DNA of 34,407 nucleotides. Origin: Gammaproteobacteria bacterium (GTDB lineage: Bacteria > Pseudomonadota > Gammaproteobacteria > Steroidobacterales > Steroidobacteraceae). Each line of letters opens with the position of its first letter. Within the stretch, counting starts at the first letter, position 1. This document shows positions 17,115 to 24,817 of this stretch, in pieces. The notes below the pieces were generated by a model. It made no database searches, was not told the DNA's origin, and was given only the letters and a program-made list of their open reading frames with translations. The DNA is taken from assembly GCA_015655465.1 (NCBI GenBank), contig JAATEY010000186.1:1-34407 (forward strand), given 5' to 3'. The position numbers and the translations under genes were made by a program.

Positions 17115-18432
17115 GATCCCAGACCAGCTCCTGCCACCCGAATCGGACCAGCGCTTCGACATCGGCTCGACAGCAGACTCGCTCGACCGCATGCGCGGCA
17201 TCTATGCCGAGCTCGGCGATGCCTACCGTGTCTATGCGCCCGGCCGGCAATCGCACACCTGGGTGTTCAACCATCCCGACGATGTGCGCCGCATCCTGGT
17301 GAACAATCATCGCAATTACACCAAGGGCGTGGGTTTCGATCGCATCAAGATCCTGCTGGGCAACGGCATCATAGTTAGCGAGGGTGAGTTCTGGAAGCGG
17401 CAGCGGCGCATGATGCAGCCCGGCTTCCATCGCCGCATCCTCGGGCAGTTCGACGGCGTGATCGCACGCGCCAATGACCGCCTGCTGGCTGAATGGCAGC
17501 GCAAATGCGCGGCCGGCGAAGCGGTGAACGTCACCGACGACATGAGCATCATGACGCTTGCGATCATCCTCACCACCATCTTCGGCGACGACCTCGCCGC
17601 GATGACGCAGGAAACCGGCGAAAACCCCTTTGCGGTGCTCACGGCGGAGCCCACCCGCGACCTGCGCTTTGCCTACCAGTTCCGCAAGCTCACGACCCTG
17701 ATCGGCAAATGCGTCGCAAGCCGGCGTGCCGCGGGCAGCCAGCCTGCCGGCGATCATCCTGACTACGTTGCCATGCTGCTCAATGCCCGCGACAAGGACA
17801 ATGGCGACGGGATGACCGACAGGGAAATCGTCGACGAAATCACCACCATGGTGGTGGCGGGCCACGAAACCACGGCCAGCGCGCTCAACTGGACCTGGTA
17901 CCTGCTGGGCGAACATCCCGAGGTCGAAGCCAGGCTGCATGCCGAGATCGACGCCAGCGAAGAGGCCGCCGTGCCATCGCTGCAGGCAATGGAGGCCCTG
18001 CCCTACACCAACAAGGTGATCCGCGAGGCCATGCGGCTGTATCCGCCGGTGTGGGTCATATCCCGCCGCACCATCGAAGCCGACACGCTGGCGGGCTACA
18101 CCGTGCCGCCGGACACCGACGTGTTCTTCAGCCCCTACTTCGTGCATCGTCATCCGGAGTTCTGGACCGACGCCGAGAAATTCATGCCGGAGCGCTTCGA
18201 GCAGCAGACGGACGACCGCCCCAGGCTCACCTACATCCCCTTCTCCGCCGGCGCGCACCACTGCATTGGCGAAACGCTGGCCATCTTCGAAATGCTGGTG
18301 CACATGAACCGCTTCGCGCGGCGCTTCCGGCTGCGCCGCGTCGACAATGACCCGGTCGAGTTCGAGGCCCTGATCAATCTGCGCGCCACCCGGCCATTCA
18401 CCATGCGGCTCGAGCCGCGCCAGAATTACTGA
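17113..18432 (+). CDS. Cytochrome P450
   Basis: A soluble bacterial P450 monooxygenase of 439 residues with no N-terminal membrane anchor. Seen motifs are I-helix VVAGHETTASALNW (about 245-258, with the oxygen-activating AGHETT), K-helix ExxR in VIREAMRLYPP (about 304), PERFEQQ, and the heme loop FSAGAHHCIG with the iron ligand Cys384. The loop has His where most P450s have Arg (FxxGxRxCxG), a known variant. The general character (LRL-type YPPVWVISRRT) resembles fatty-acid-oxidising CYP102/CYP4-like enzymes, but this is only a guess. It lies 6 bases before an acyl-AMP ligase fused to a carrier domain, suggesting a substrate held as a carrier thioester. No dedicated ferredoxin or reductase is adjacent. 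Confidence 0.96.
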   Translation: MIPDQLLPPESDQRFDIGSTADSLDRMRGIYAELGDAYRVYAPGRQSHTWVFNHPDDVRRILVNNHRNYTKGVGFDRIKILLGNGIIVSEGEFWKRQRRMMQPGFHRRILGQFDGVIARANDRLLAEWQRKCAAGEAVNVTDDMSIMTLAIILTTIFGDDLAAMTQETGENPFAVLTAEPTRDLRFAYQFRKLTTLIGKCVASRRAAGSQPAGDHPDYVAMLLNARDKDNGDGMTDREIVDEITTMVVAGHETTASALNWTWYLLGEHPEVEARLHAEIDASEEAAVPSLQAMEALPYTNKVIREAMRLYPPVWVISRRTIEADTLAGYTVPPDTDVFFSPYFVHRHPEFWTDAEKFMPERFEQQTDDRPRLTYIPFSAGAHHCIGETLAIFEMLVHMNRFARRFRLRRVDNDPVEFEALINLRATRPFTMRLEPRQNY

Positions 18433-18438
18433 GACTTC

Positions 18439-20409
18439 ATGACTGCCAGAACACTCAACGAACTGATGGCGCAGAACCGCAATGCGGAGCGCAGCATCGT
18501 CTATCACGGCGGCGAAGGTCAGTCGCACAGCGTCAGTTATGCGCAGCTGCAGCAGCGGGCGCTGGGAGTGCTGTTCCAGCTGCAGCAGCTGGGCGCAAAG
18601 CCCGGCGACCGGTTGATCCTGCTGCTGAACAACAATGAACAGTTCATCGAGGCATTCTGGGCCGCCGTGCTGGGCGGCATCGTGCCGGTGCCGGTTGCCA
18701 TCGGCATCAGCGACGAACACCGCCACAAGCTGCTGCGCATCGCCCGCAAGCTCGGCGCACCGTTCGTCTACACGGATCGCAAGACATTCGAACGCGTGGG
18801 CCAGTTTGCGGCCCGGAGCGCGGATGCAGAAGCGGCAACGGTCTTTGCGCGGCTGCGGCCGCGCGCCTTCCTGGTCGAAGATCTGGATGACCTGTCCCGA
18901 CCCGGCGTGGAACACGCGGCCGCTCCCGGGGACACGGCGTTCATCCAGTTCTCCTCCGGTTCCACCAGCGATCCGAAGGGCGTGGTGCTGACGCATGCCA
19001 ACCTGATGGCGCATGGCGAGGCAGTTACCAGGGTGGCCGGTTTCAATGAGAACGACATCAGCCTGTCGTGGATGCCGCTCACCCATGACATGGGCCTGAT
19101 CGGCTTTCACCTGGTGATGTTCGCCAATCGCGTGCACATGCACCTGATGCCCACGGAGCTGTTTGTGCGGCGCCCGCTGCTCTGGTTTGCCATCGCATCC
19201 GAACAGCGCGCCACCATCCTGTGCTCGCCGAATTTCGGCTACCGCCACTACCTGAAAGTGCTGGGCGACCGCTCGCCGGGCAACCTGGATCTTGCAGCCG
19301 TGCGCCTCGTCTTCAACGGTGCCGAACCGATCTCGGTGGAACTGTGCGAAGAGTTCACGGTGCGGATGGCGGCAGTGGGCCTTCCGCTCCATGCCATGTA
19401 CCCGGTGTACGGTCTTGCCGAAGCATCGCTCGCCGTCAGCTTTCCCCCGCCCGCGCGCGCCATCCGGACCGCGCGGATCAACCGGCACCGCATGGGCGTG
19501 GGCGATACAGCGGAACTGGTCAGCGAAGGTGGGCGCGATGCGGTGGCACTGGTCAGCGTGGGTGCACCGATTCCAGGTTGCGAACTGCGCATTGCCGGCA
19601 ACGAAGATGCAGCGCTGCCCGACGGCCGCATCGGCCACATCCTGATTCGTGGCAGCAACGTGACCCGCGGCTATTTCGAAGAGCCCGAGCTGAATGCCGC
19701 CAGCTTCACCTCCGATGGCTGGTTGCGCACCGGCGACCTGGGCCTGCTGCGCGATGGTGAGCTCTATATCACTGGCCGCGCGAAAGAGATCATCTTCGTC
19801 AACGGGCAGAACTACTACCCGCACGACCTGGAAGGCATTGCGCAGCAGGCACCAGGCATGGAGCCGGGCAAGGTCGTGGTTGCCGGCGTGCGCTCGCCGG
19901 GCGCAGAAACGGACCAGCTCACCGTGTTTGTCCTGCATCGCGGCGATCTGGCGGAATTTCCGGCGCTGGCCGCCGGGATCACGCGCCTGATAAATGAACA
20001 GGCGGGACTGGAAGTGGCGCAGGTCGTGCCCGTGAAGCGCATTCCCAAGACCACCAGCGGCAAGATCCAGCGACATCTGCTGGAACAGCAGCTGCTCGAC
20101 GGAGAGTTCGTCGCAGACCTGTCGGAGGTGAGCAGGCATTCCGGTGGCCTGCAGCAAGGGGTCAGCACCGCAGCCGATTCGGTCGAGGCGCGGCTGCTAG
20201 CGATCTGCAACAGCGTGCTGACCGGTCGCAAGACCGGCCCCGACGACAACCTGTTCGAGATCGGCGCCAGTTCCCTGAAGCTCATTGAAATCCATGAGCA
20301 GATCGATCGCGACTATCCCAACCAGGTCGATCTCACCGAACTGTTCGATCACCCCACGGTGGCGGAACTCGCGCGCCATCTCTCCGCGAAGCTGGCTCAG
20401 TCGGCGTAA
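18439..20409 (+). CDS. Fatty acyl-AMP ligase fused to a C-terminal acyl-carrier domain
   Basis: A cytoplasmic two-domain enzyme of 656 residues that would activate a carboxylic acid as acyl-adenylate and load it on its own carrier. The ANL adenylation domain shows IQFSSGSTSDPKGVVLTHAN (from about 168), SWMPLTHDMGLIGFHL, FNGAEPIS, YPVYGLAEASLAVSF, GWLRTGDLG, and the C-terminal RAKEIIFVNGQNYYPHDLE hinge with Lys in PKTTSGKIQR. The LTHDMGLIG and RATILCSPNFGYR features point to the FAAL class rather than CoA ligases. Residues about 570-650 are a phosphopantetheine-binding carrier domain with LFEIGASSLKLIEIH; the attachment Ser is probably Ser612. It follows the P450 by 6 bases, and its end overlaps the convergent LpxL-like gene by 13 bases. 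The natural acid is unknown. Confidence 0.94.
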   Translation: MTARTLNELMAQNRNAERSIVYHGGEGQSHSVSYAQLQQRALGVLFQLQQLGAKPGDRLILLLNNNEQFIEAFWAAVLGGIVPVPVAIGISDEHRHKLLRIARKLGAPFVYTDRKTFERVGQFAARSADAEAATVFARLRPRAFLVEDLDDLSRPGVEHAAAPGDTAFIQFSSGSTSDPKGVVLTHANLMAHGEAVTRVAGFNENDISLSWMPLTHDMGLIGFHLVMFANRVHMHLMPTELFVRRPLLWFAIASEQRATILCSPNFGYRHYLKVLGDRSPGNLDLAAVRLVFNGAEPISVELCEEFTVRMAAVGLPLHAMYPVYGLAEASLAVSFPPPARAIRTARINRHRMGVGDTAELVSEGGRDAVALVSVGAPIPGCELRIAGNEDAALPDGRIGHILIRGSNVTRGYFEEPELNAASFTSDGWLRTGDLGLLRDGELYITGRAKEIIFVNGQNYYPHDLEGIAQQAPGMEPGKVVVAGVRSPGAETDQLTVFVLHRGDLAEFPALAAGITRLINEQAGLEVAQVVPVKRIPKTTSGKIQRHLLEQQLLDGEFVADLSEVSRHSGGLQQGVSTAADSVEARLLAICNSVLTGRKTGPDDNLFEIGASSLKLIEIHEQIDRDYPNQVDLTELFDHPTVAELARHLSAKLAQSA

Positions 20410-21284
20410 GCACTGCGCGCAAGCTTCCACCGCCGGTGTCCCCAGGTCCAGTCAGCGGGGGCCGCGCGAATCTCCCGCTCCACCAGCCGCGCATAACGGC
20501 TGGTGAACTCACCAGGCGCCAGCTGTTCACCGGCGCCGGCCAGCGGCATGAACTCCACTTCGTAGTTGCCGTGACTGACGCGCCGCAATGCCACGAACAC
20601 TGCGGCATAACGGGTGGCCCGCGCCATCTGCTCCGGACCCATGTAGAACGCCGTGTCGCGCCCCAGGAATTTCACCCAGTGCTGATGATCGCTGGTCGTG
20701 GGCTCCTGATCGGCCAGCATCGCAATGCCGCGCACGATGTGCCGGCGCTGCAGCAGGTCGGCGAGCAGTTCCTTGGCCGGTACCAGGTGCGCGCCGAAGC
20801 GCGTGCGGATCGCATGCATCGCACGGTCGACCGATGGGCTCCTGATCGGCTTGTAGCCCACATCCAGCGGATATCCCAGTTGCAGCGCCATCGCCTGCAG
20901 CACCCATTCCCAGTTGGCCTGATGTGCTGCCACCAGCAGCACCGGCCGATCCTGCGACAGAAGGCCGCGCGGCAATTCGAGGTTGCGCACCGTGACATGT
21001 GCCAGGAATTGCGCCGGTGACAACCGCGTGCTGCCGATGACTTCCGCGATCATCTGGCCCAGCTGCCGGTAGTGGTCGCGCGCGATGCGCCGGACACCTG
21101 CGTCATTGGCTTCCGGGAAACAGCCGCGGATATTCGCCAGCACCACCGGCAGGCGCATCCGCACCACATGGAAGGCAAGCCACGCAAGCATCCCGCACAG
21201 GCCATACAGCAGTGGCAGCGGAACCCGAGACAATGCGCGCAGCCAGAGCGGCAGAGCTTGAACAGGGGGAGCCGGGGCGGTCAT
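20397..21284 (-). CDS. LpxL/HtrB-family lipid A acyltransferase-like protein
   Basis: An inner-membrane acyltransferase of 295 residues of the LpxL/LpxM (HtrB/MsbB) family, which moves acyl chains from acyl-carrier proteins to lipid A or aminolipids. A membrane segment at about 22-42 precedes NIRGCFPEAN, the catalytic HX4E motif in VAAHQANWEW (His121, Glu126), and MLADQEPTT and FLGRDTAFYMGP, matching the family order. Its location, tail to tail and overlapping by 13 bases with the acyl-AMP ligase/carrier gene, suggests it may use that carrier as donor instead of the general AcpP. The ATG at 21284 has no strong ribosome site. It may be a secondary copy specialised for an unusual acyl chain; a housekeeping LpxL role is also possible. 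Confidence 0.9.
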   Translation of the reverse strand: MTAPAPPVQALPLWLRALSRVPLPLLYGLCGMLAWLAFHVVRMRLPVVLANIRGCFPEANDAGVRRIARDHYRQLGQMIAEVIGSTRLSPAQFLAHVTVRNLELPRGLLSQDRPVLLVAAHQANWEWVLQAMALQLGYPLDVGYKPIRSPSVDRAMHAIRTRFGAHLVPAKELLADLLQRRHIVRGIAMLADQEPTTSDHQHWVKFLGRDTAFYMGPEQMARATRYAAVFVALRRVSHGNYEVEFMPLAGAGEQLAPGEFTSRYARLVEREIRAAPADWTWGHRRWKLARSAYAD

Positions 21285-21336
21285 TGGGCTGGAATATTAG
21301 ATGTTATGCTGCCGCATCAGGACTGGAATCAAAGCC
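21285..21336. promoter_or_regulatory. Divergent intergenic region, AT-rich
   Basis: The 52 bases between the LpxL-like start and the aldehyde dehydrogenase start are AT-rich (around AATATTAGATGTTATGC) and must contain promoters in both directions. No convincing -35/-10 pair with normal spacing can be picked. Confidence 0.3.
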
Positions 21337-22791
21337 ATGAACAATATAAGTCTGCTGATCGGCGGGGTCGACGCAGCTGCCAGGGGCGGCGCAACTTTTG
21401 ATCGCAGGAGTCCGATTACCGGCGAGGTCGTATCGTGCGCGGCTGCCGCTTCGGCCGACGATGCCCGCGCGGCCTGCGACGCCGCCGCCGCGGCCTTCCC
21501 CACCTGGTCGGCACTCGGGCCCAACGCCCGTCGCAAGCTGCTGATGGAGGCTGCCGCCAGATTGCGCACGCACAGCGCCGACTTCTCCCGCCTGTGCGTG
21601 GAAGAAACCGGCGCCATCGGCATCTGGGGTCATTTCAACACGGGCTTTGCCGCCACCATCCTGGAAGAAGCCGCGGCGATGACCACGCAGATCACCGGCG
21701 AGACCGTGCCTTCGGATTACGCTGGAACATTTTCGATGGGCGTGCGCCAGGCTGCAGGTGTGTGCGTGGGCATGGCGCCGTGGAACGCACCGGTCATCCT
21801 TGGCGTGCGTGCGATTGCGATGCCGCTGGCCTGTGGCAACACCGTGGTGCTCAAGGCTTCCGAACTCTGCCCGGGCGTGCACCGGTTGATTGTCGATGCC
21901 TTCGTCGAGGCGGGCCTGCCCGCGGGGGTGGTGAATTTCGTCGCCCATTCGGCTGCAGATGCGCCTGCCGTGGTGGAGGCGCTGATCGCACACCCCCAGG
22001 TCAAGCGCGTGAACTTCACCGGCTCCAGCCGCGTGGGCCGCATCATCGGCGAGCTGTCGGGCAGGCACCTGAAGCCCTGCCTGCTCGAACTGGGCGGCAA
22101 GGCCCCGCTGCTGGTGCTGGCAGATGCGGATCTCGACGAAGCCGTCGCGGCCGCTGCCTTCGGTGCCTTCATGCACCAGGGACAGATCTGCATGTCCACC
22201 GAGCGCATCATCGTGGTGGACAGCATCGCCGCCGAGTTCGTGCAACGCTTCGTCGCCAAGGCGAAGACGCTGCAGGTGGGCGACCCGACCAGGAGCAAGT
22301 TCCCCATCGGCGCCTGCGTCGATGCGAAGACCGTCGATCATGTGAAGGAGCTGATTGCCGACGCCACCGCCAAGGGCGCACAGGTGCTGGCCGGCGGCGC
22401 AGGTCCTGGCGGCGCATTCTTCGAACCCACCGTGGTCGATGGCGTGCAGAAAGGCATGCGCATCTACGGCGAGGAATCCTTCGGCCCGATTGTCGGCGTG
22501 CTGCGGGCACGCGACACGGACCACGCCGTCGAACTTGCCAATGACTGCGAATACGGCCTGTCGGCGGCGGTGTTCAGCCGCGACATCAACACTGCGCTTT
22601 CCGTGGCCCAGCGCATCGACTCGGGAATCTGTCATATCAACAGCCCCACGGTGCAGGACGAGGCGCAGATGCCCTTCGGCGGCACCAAGTCCAGCGGCCT
22701 CGGCCGCTTCGGTGGCAAGGCCGGCATCGCGGAATTCACCGATCTGCGCTGGATCAGCATTTCGACCAGACACCGGCACTACCCGATCTGA
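21337..22791 (+). CDS. NAD(P)-dependent aldehyde dehydrogenase (vanillin/salicylaldehyde dehydrogenase-like)
   Basis: A soluble aldehyde dehydrogenase of 484 residues from the ATG at 21337; an in-frame ATG at 21301 would add 12 residues that look unlike the family. Family marks are APWNAPVILGVRAIAMPLAC (cofactor binding), GNTVVLKASE, FTGSSRVGR, the general base Glu251 in LELGGKAPL, the nucleophile Cys285 in QGQICMSTE, and GEESFGPIVGV and MPFGGTKSSGLGRFGG near the end. Overall it resembles aromatic-aldehyde dehydrogenases (vanillin or salicylaldehyde type), but the substrate is not decided by sequence alone. It is divergent from the LpxL-like gene, and the small cytochrome c gene follows after 88 bases with its own promoter, so a metabolic link to the P450 cluster is only inferred from proximity. 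Confidence 0.93.
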   Translation: MNNISLLIGGVDAAARGGATFDRRSPITGEVVSCAAAASADDARAACDAAAAAFPTWSALGPNARRKLLMEAAARLRTHSADFSRLCVEETGAIGIWGHFNTGFAATILEEAAAMTTQITGETVPSDYAGTFSMGVRQAAGVCVGMAPWNAPVILGVRAIAMPLACGNTVVLKASELCPGVHRLIVDAFVEAGLPAGVVNFVAHSAADAPAVVEALIAHPQVKRVNFTGSSRVGRIIGELSGRHLKPCLLELGGKAPLLVLADADLDEAVAAAAFGAFMHQGQICMSTERIIVVDSIAAEFVQRFVAKAKTLQVGDPTRSKFPIGACVDAKTVDHVKELIADATAKGAQVLAGGAGPGGAFFEPTVVDGVQKGMRIYGEESFGPIVGVLRARDTDHAVELANDCEYGLSAAVFSRDINTALSVAQRIDSGICHINSPTVQDEAQMPFGGTKSSGLGRFGGKAGIAEFTDLRWISISTRHRHYPI

Positions 22792-22821
22792 GCCACTTCA
22801 GGGGGCGTTCAGGGGAGCCTT

Positions 22822-22830
22822 TGCTAGAAT
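22822..22830 (+). promoter_or_regulatory. Extended -10 promoter for the cytochrome c gene
   Basis: TGCTAGAAT gives an extended -10 element (TGn plus TAGAAT, five of six consensus) about 50 bases before the cytochrome ATG. No -35 match is seen 17 bases upstream, as is usual for extended -10 promoters. The same TAGAAT hexamer occurs before the P450 gene. Confidence 0.5.
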
Positions 22831-22879
22831 GGCCCCCGAGTTCTTCGAATCGGGCAACAAGCCCTGGAGTCAACAGTCC

Positions 22880-23281
22880 ATGTCCGCGTATCGCCCAACG
22901 CCACTGCTCGTACTCGCCGCCGCACTTGTCGCCCCCGCCGTGTTTGCTGCAGATGCCAAGCCGGATATCGAAAACGGCAGGGTCACCTTCGCCCAGCAAT
23001 GCGGCATCTGCCACTCCGTGAGCAAGGAGCCCGGTGGCCCCATAATGGGACCCAGCATGGTGGGCGTGGTGGGTCGCAAGGCGGCTTCCGTCGACGACTT
23101 CCCGATGTACACACCTGCGCTGAAGGCCTACGGCGTCAAGTGGAGCGTCAAGACTCTCGATGAGTTCCTGGAGAACCCGATGGAGAAGGTTCCTGGCACG
23201 ATGATGCCGATGTCGCTGCCGGATCCCAAGACGCGCGCCGACGTCATCGGATATCTGGCGACCCTGAAGGCCGGCAAGTAG
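22880..23281 (+). CDS. Class I c-type cytochrome, periplasmic
   Basis: A small exported electron carrier of 133 residues. A Sec signal peptide (about 1-23, LLVLAAALVAPAVFA) ends before ADAKPDIENG. Heme attaches at CGICH (Cys41, Cys44, His45), and the sixth ligand should be one of the Met residues in GTMMPMSLPDP near 107-111. The spacing GPSMVGVVGRKAASVDDFPM and the end VIGYLATLK match the mitochondrial-like/c-550 cytochrome group. The reading frame is open far upstream, but only the start at 22880 gives a signal peptide. It could serve periplasmic dehydrogenases or terminal oxidases; its partner is not shown by context. Confidence 0.94.
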   Translation: MSAYRPTPLLVLAAALVAPAVFAADAKPDIENGRVTFAQQCGICHSVSKEPGGPIMGPSMVGVVGRKAASVDDFPMYTPALKAYGVKWSVKTLDEFLENPMEKVPGTMMPMSLPDPKTRADVIGYLATLKAGK

Positions 23282-23287
23282 CCGGCC
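23269..23287. terminator. Stem-loop across the cytochrome c stop codon
   Basis: GGCCGGC (23269-23275) and GCCGGCC (23281-23287) form a perfect seven-base stem with the loop AAGTA, and the stop codon TAG lies at its edge. The next gene converges only 13 bases later. There is only a weak T-rich tail, so a bidirectional or Rho-assisted terminator is inferred rather than shown. Confidence 0.4.
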
Positions 23288-23294
23288 CGTCCTC

Positions 23295-24758
23295 TCACTC
23301 GAACACGCCCAGGATGCTCTGGTACTTTTCGATGTACCAGCGATTTTCGTTGTTGTATTTCGGGATCGCCACGGGCCGGGCACCTGTCTCGTCCTCTTTC
23401 CAGAGACATGGGCAGACCACCTGCCTTGCCTGGGGCTGCTCCTGCGGAAGGCGCAGTTCTTCGAGTTTCACTCCCATCTTTTTCATGACGCGGTAAAGCT
23501 TCGCGACATTCCGGGGCCCACCGTTGTATGCGGCGACCGGAAAGATGCCAAGCACCTCCCTGTTGTCATGGTACGCAAGGCGGATATCCGCACGCATCTG
23601 CGACAGCTCGATGTCGAAGAGGCAGATCGCCGCTTTCATGGCATTCAGCAGATCCGTTGCACCGCGCTCGAAATCCGGGTCGATCCTTGCCCCCTTGCAC
23701 CGCCTGACCACAAGCGCATAGGTGCCATTTCCCCTCTTGTTCGTGAACTGCATGGGGCCAAGGGCAGATGCACTCGAGACGCTGTACCGGTAAGCCTCCT
23801 CCCGCTTCAGGCCGTAGTGGCTCAGCACCGCATCGACCGCGGTGGCCTTGTTTTCCACGTAGTCGGCGTCATCCGTCTGCTCGATCACCGCCAGGGTGGT
23901 GATGACTTCAGCGGGAACCACATCTGCGAGAAGCTCTCCGGGAAATGCCACTCCCGGCGCCTTCGCGAGACGCAACTCCTCGATCGCCTTGCGCGCCGTG
24001 GAAAGCAGGAATTCCTTCCCGCCACTGACGAATAGCGGATCGAGGGTGTCTTCGGTGAATGGCAGGTAGACGATCGGCTGCGCGGTCTCGACCACGGATC
24101 GCCACTTTTTCTTCTTGAGCAGGTCACTGTCGAACACCGGGAATTTCCTCCCGTAGACCTTCAATTGCTCGCCGTCCCTGGAGAAGGCGAACATCAGCCG
24201 TTCGGCCCCCGTGCCTTTCACGTGCCTTGCCTCGATTCCCGGTGTGCGCACGAGGAATGACAGGGGCTTTCCGCCGGGCTTCCACTTGACCGGCGGGCGC
24301 GGTATCTCGATGTGCGCCATGAACCATTGCTGCTTCGCCTCGCTCCACAGCGCAAAGGCGACAGGACGTCCGCGCAGCACTTCCTTCTTTCCCTTGCCGG
24401 TAAAGAAATACTCGAGTTTCACATCACGCAGCAGGGACTGCGCTTCGGCCACGAGACCGCTGATCACTTCGTGACGACGGGCCCCGATAACCACCTCCGC
24501 AAGCTCATCGACAGAAGCGACCTTGTCGCGATGCTCGGACTGGGCGACGGCAAGCGGAACCTCGCCCTCTGCCTCTTCCTCCGCTTCCTCCTCGTCTACC
24601 GGAGCCTCCGGCTGTTCCTGGGGAGCAGATTCCTGCGCGATGGAGATGGGGGGTTCCCCTTCGTCGTCGCTGCCTCCCGTCGTCGCACATGCAGCGCAAA
24701 TCAGGGAAACAAGCACGAGGAGAGCCTGCACTGCTCTCCGCACAACGAGCGTATCCAT
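23295..24758 (-). CDS. Lytic-transglycosylase-like (SLT fold) lipoprotein
   Basis: An exported lipoprotein of 487 residues. The N-terminus MDTLVVRRAVQALLVLVSLI runs into a lipobox ending in CAAC, then a low-complexity acidic linker (EEEAEEEAEGE, near 60). A middle region of about 200 residues (roughly 90-280) matches nothing I know. The C-terminal part carries soluble-lytic-transglycosylase features: VIEQTDDADY with likely catalytic Glu293, SASALGPMQFT, and AAYNGGPRNVAKLYRVM. These correspond to the ES/GLMQ/AYNxG motifs, so it probably cleaves or binds peptidoglycan in the periplasm. In place of the usual ALIERES the sequence has VIEQTDD, so activity needs proof. The lipobox sets the start at 24758 although the frame is open to 24905. 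Confidence 0.82.
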   Translation of the reverse strand: MDTLVVRRAVQALLVLVSLICAACATTGGSDDEGEPPISIAQESAPQEQPEAPVDEEEAEEEAEGEVPLAVAQSEHRDKVASVDELAEVVIGARRHEVISGLVAEAQSLLRDVKLEYFFTGKGKKEVLRGRPVAFALWSEAKQQWFMAHIEIPRPPVKWKPGGKPLSFLVRTPGIEARHVKGTGAERLMFAFSRDGEQLKVYGRKFPVFDSDLLKKKKWRSVVETAQPIVYLPFTEDTLDPLFVSGGKEFLLSTARKAIEELRLAKAPGVAFPGELLADVVPAEVITTLAVIEQTDDADYVENKATAVDAVLSHYGLKREEAYRYSVSSASALGPMQFTNKRGNGTYALVVRRCKGARIDPDFERGATDLLNAMKAAICLFDIELSQMRADIRLAYHDNREVLGIFPVAAYNGGPRNVAKLYRVMKKMGVKLEELRLPQEQPQARQVVCPCLWKEDETGARPVAIPKYNNENRWYIEKYQSILGVFE

Positions 24759-24817
24759 GGGGGATTTCTGTGGCTGGCGCTCCAGATGACACCGGCCCGG
24801 GTGAAGTACTTTCCGCA

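Noticed and set aside
14704-20157. Minus-strand open frame of about 1800 codons
   Set aside because: Only its last 562 codons (from 16392) encode a recognisable protein, the ArnT-like enzyme. The rest lies antisense to the P450 and ligase genes, has the odd composition of a shadow frame, and its openness is explained by high GC codon bias.
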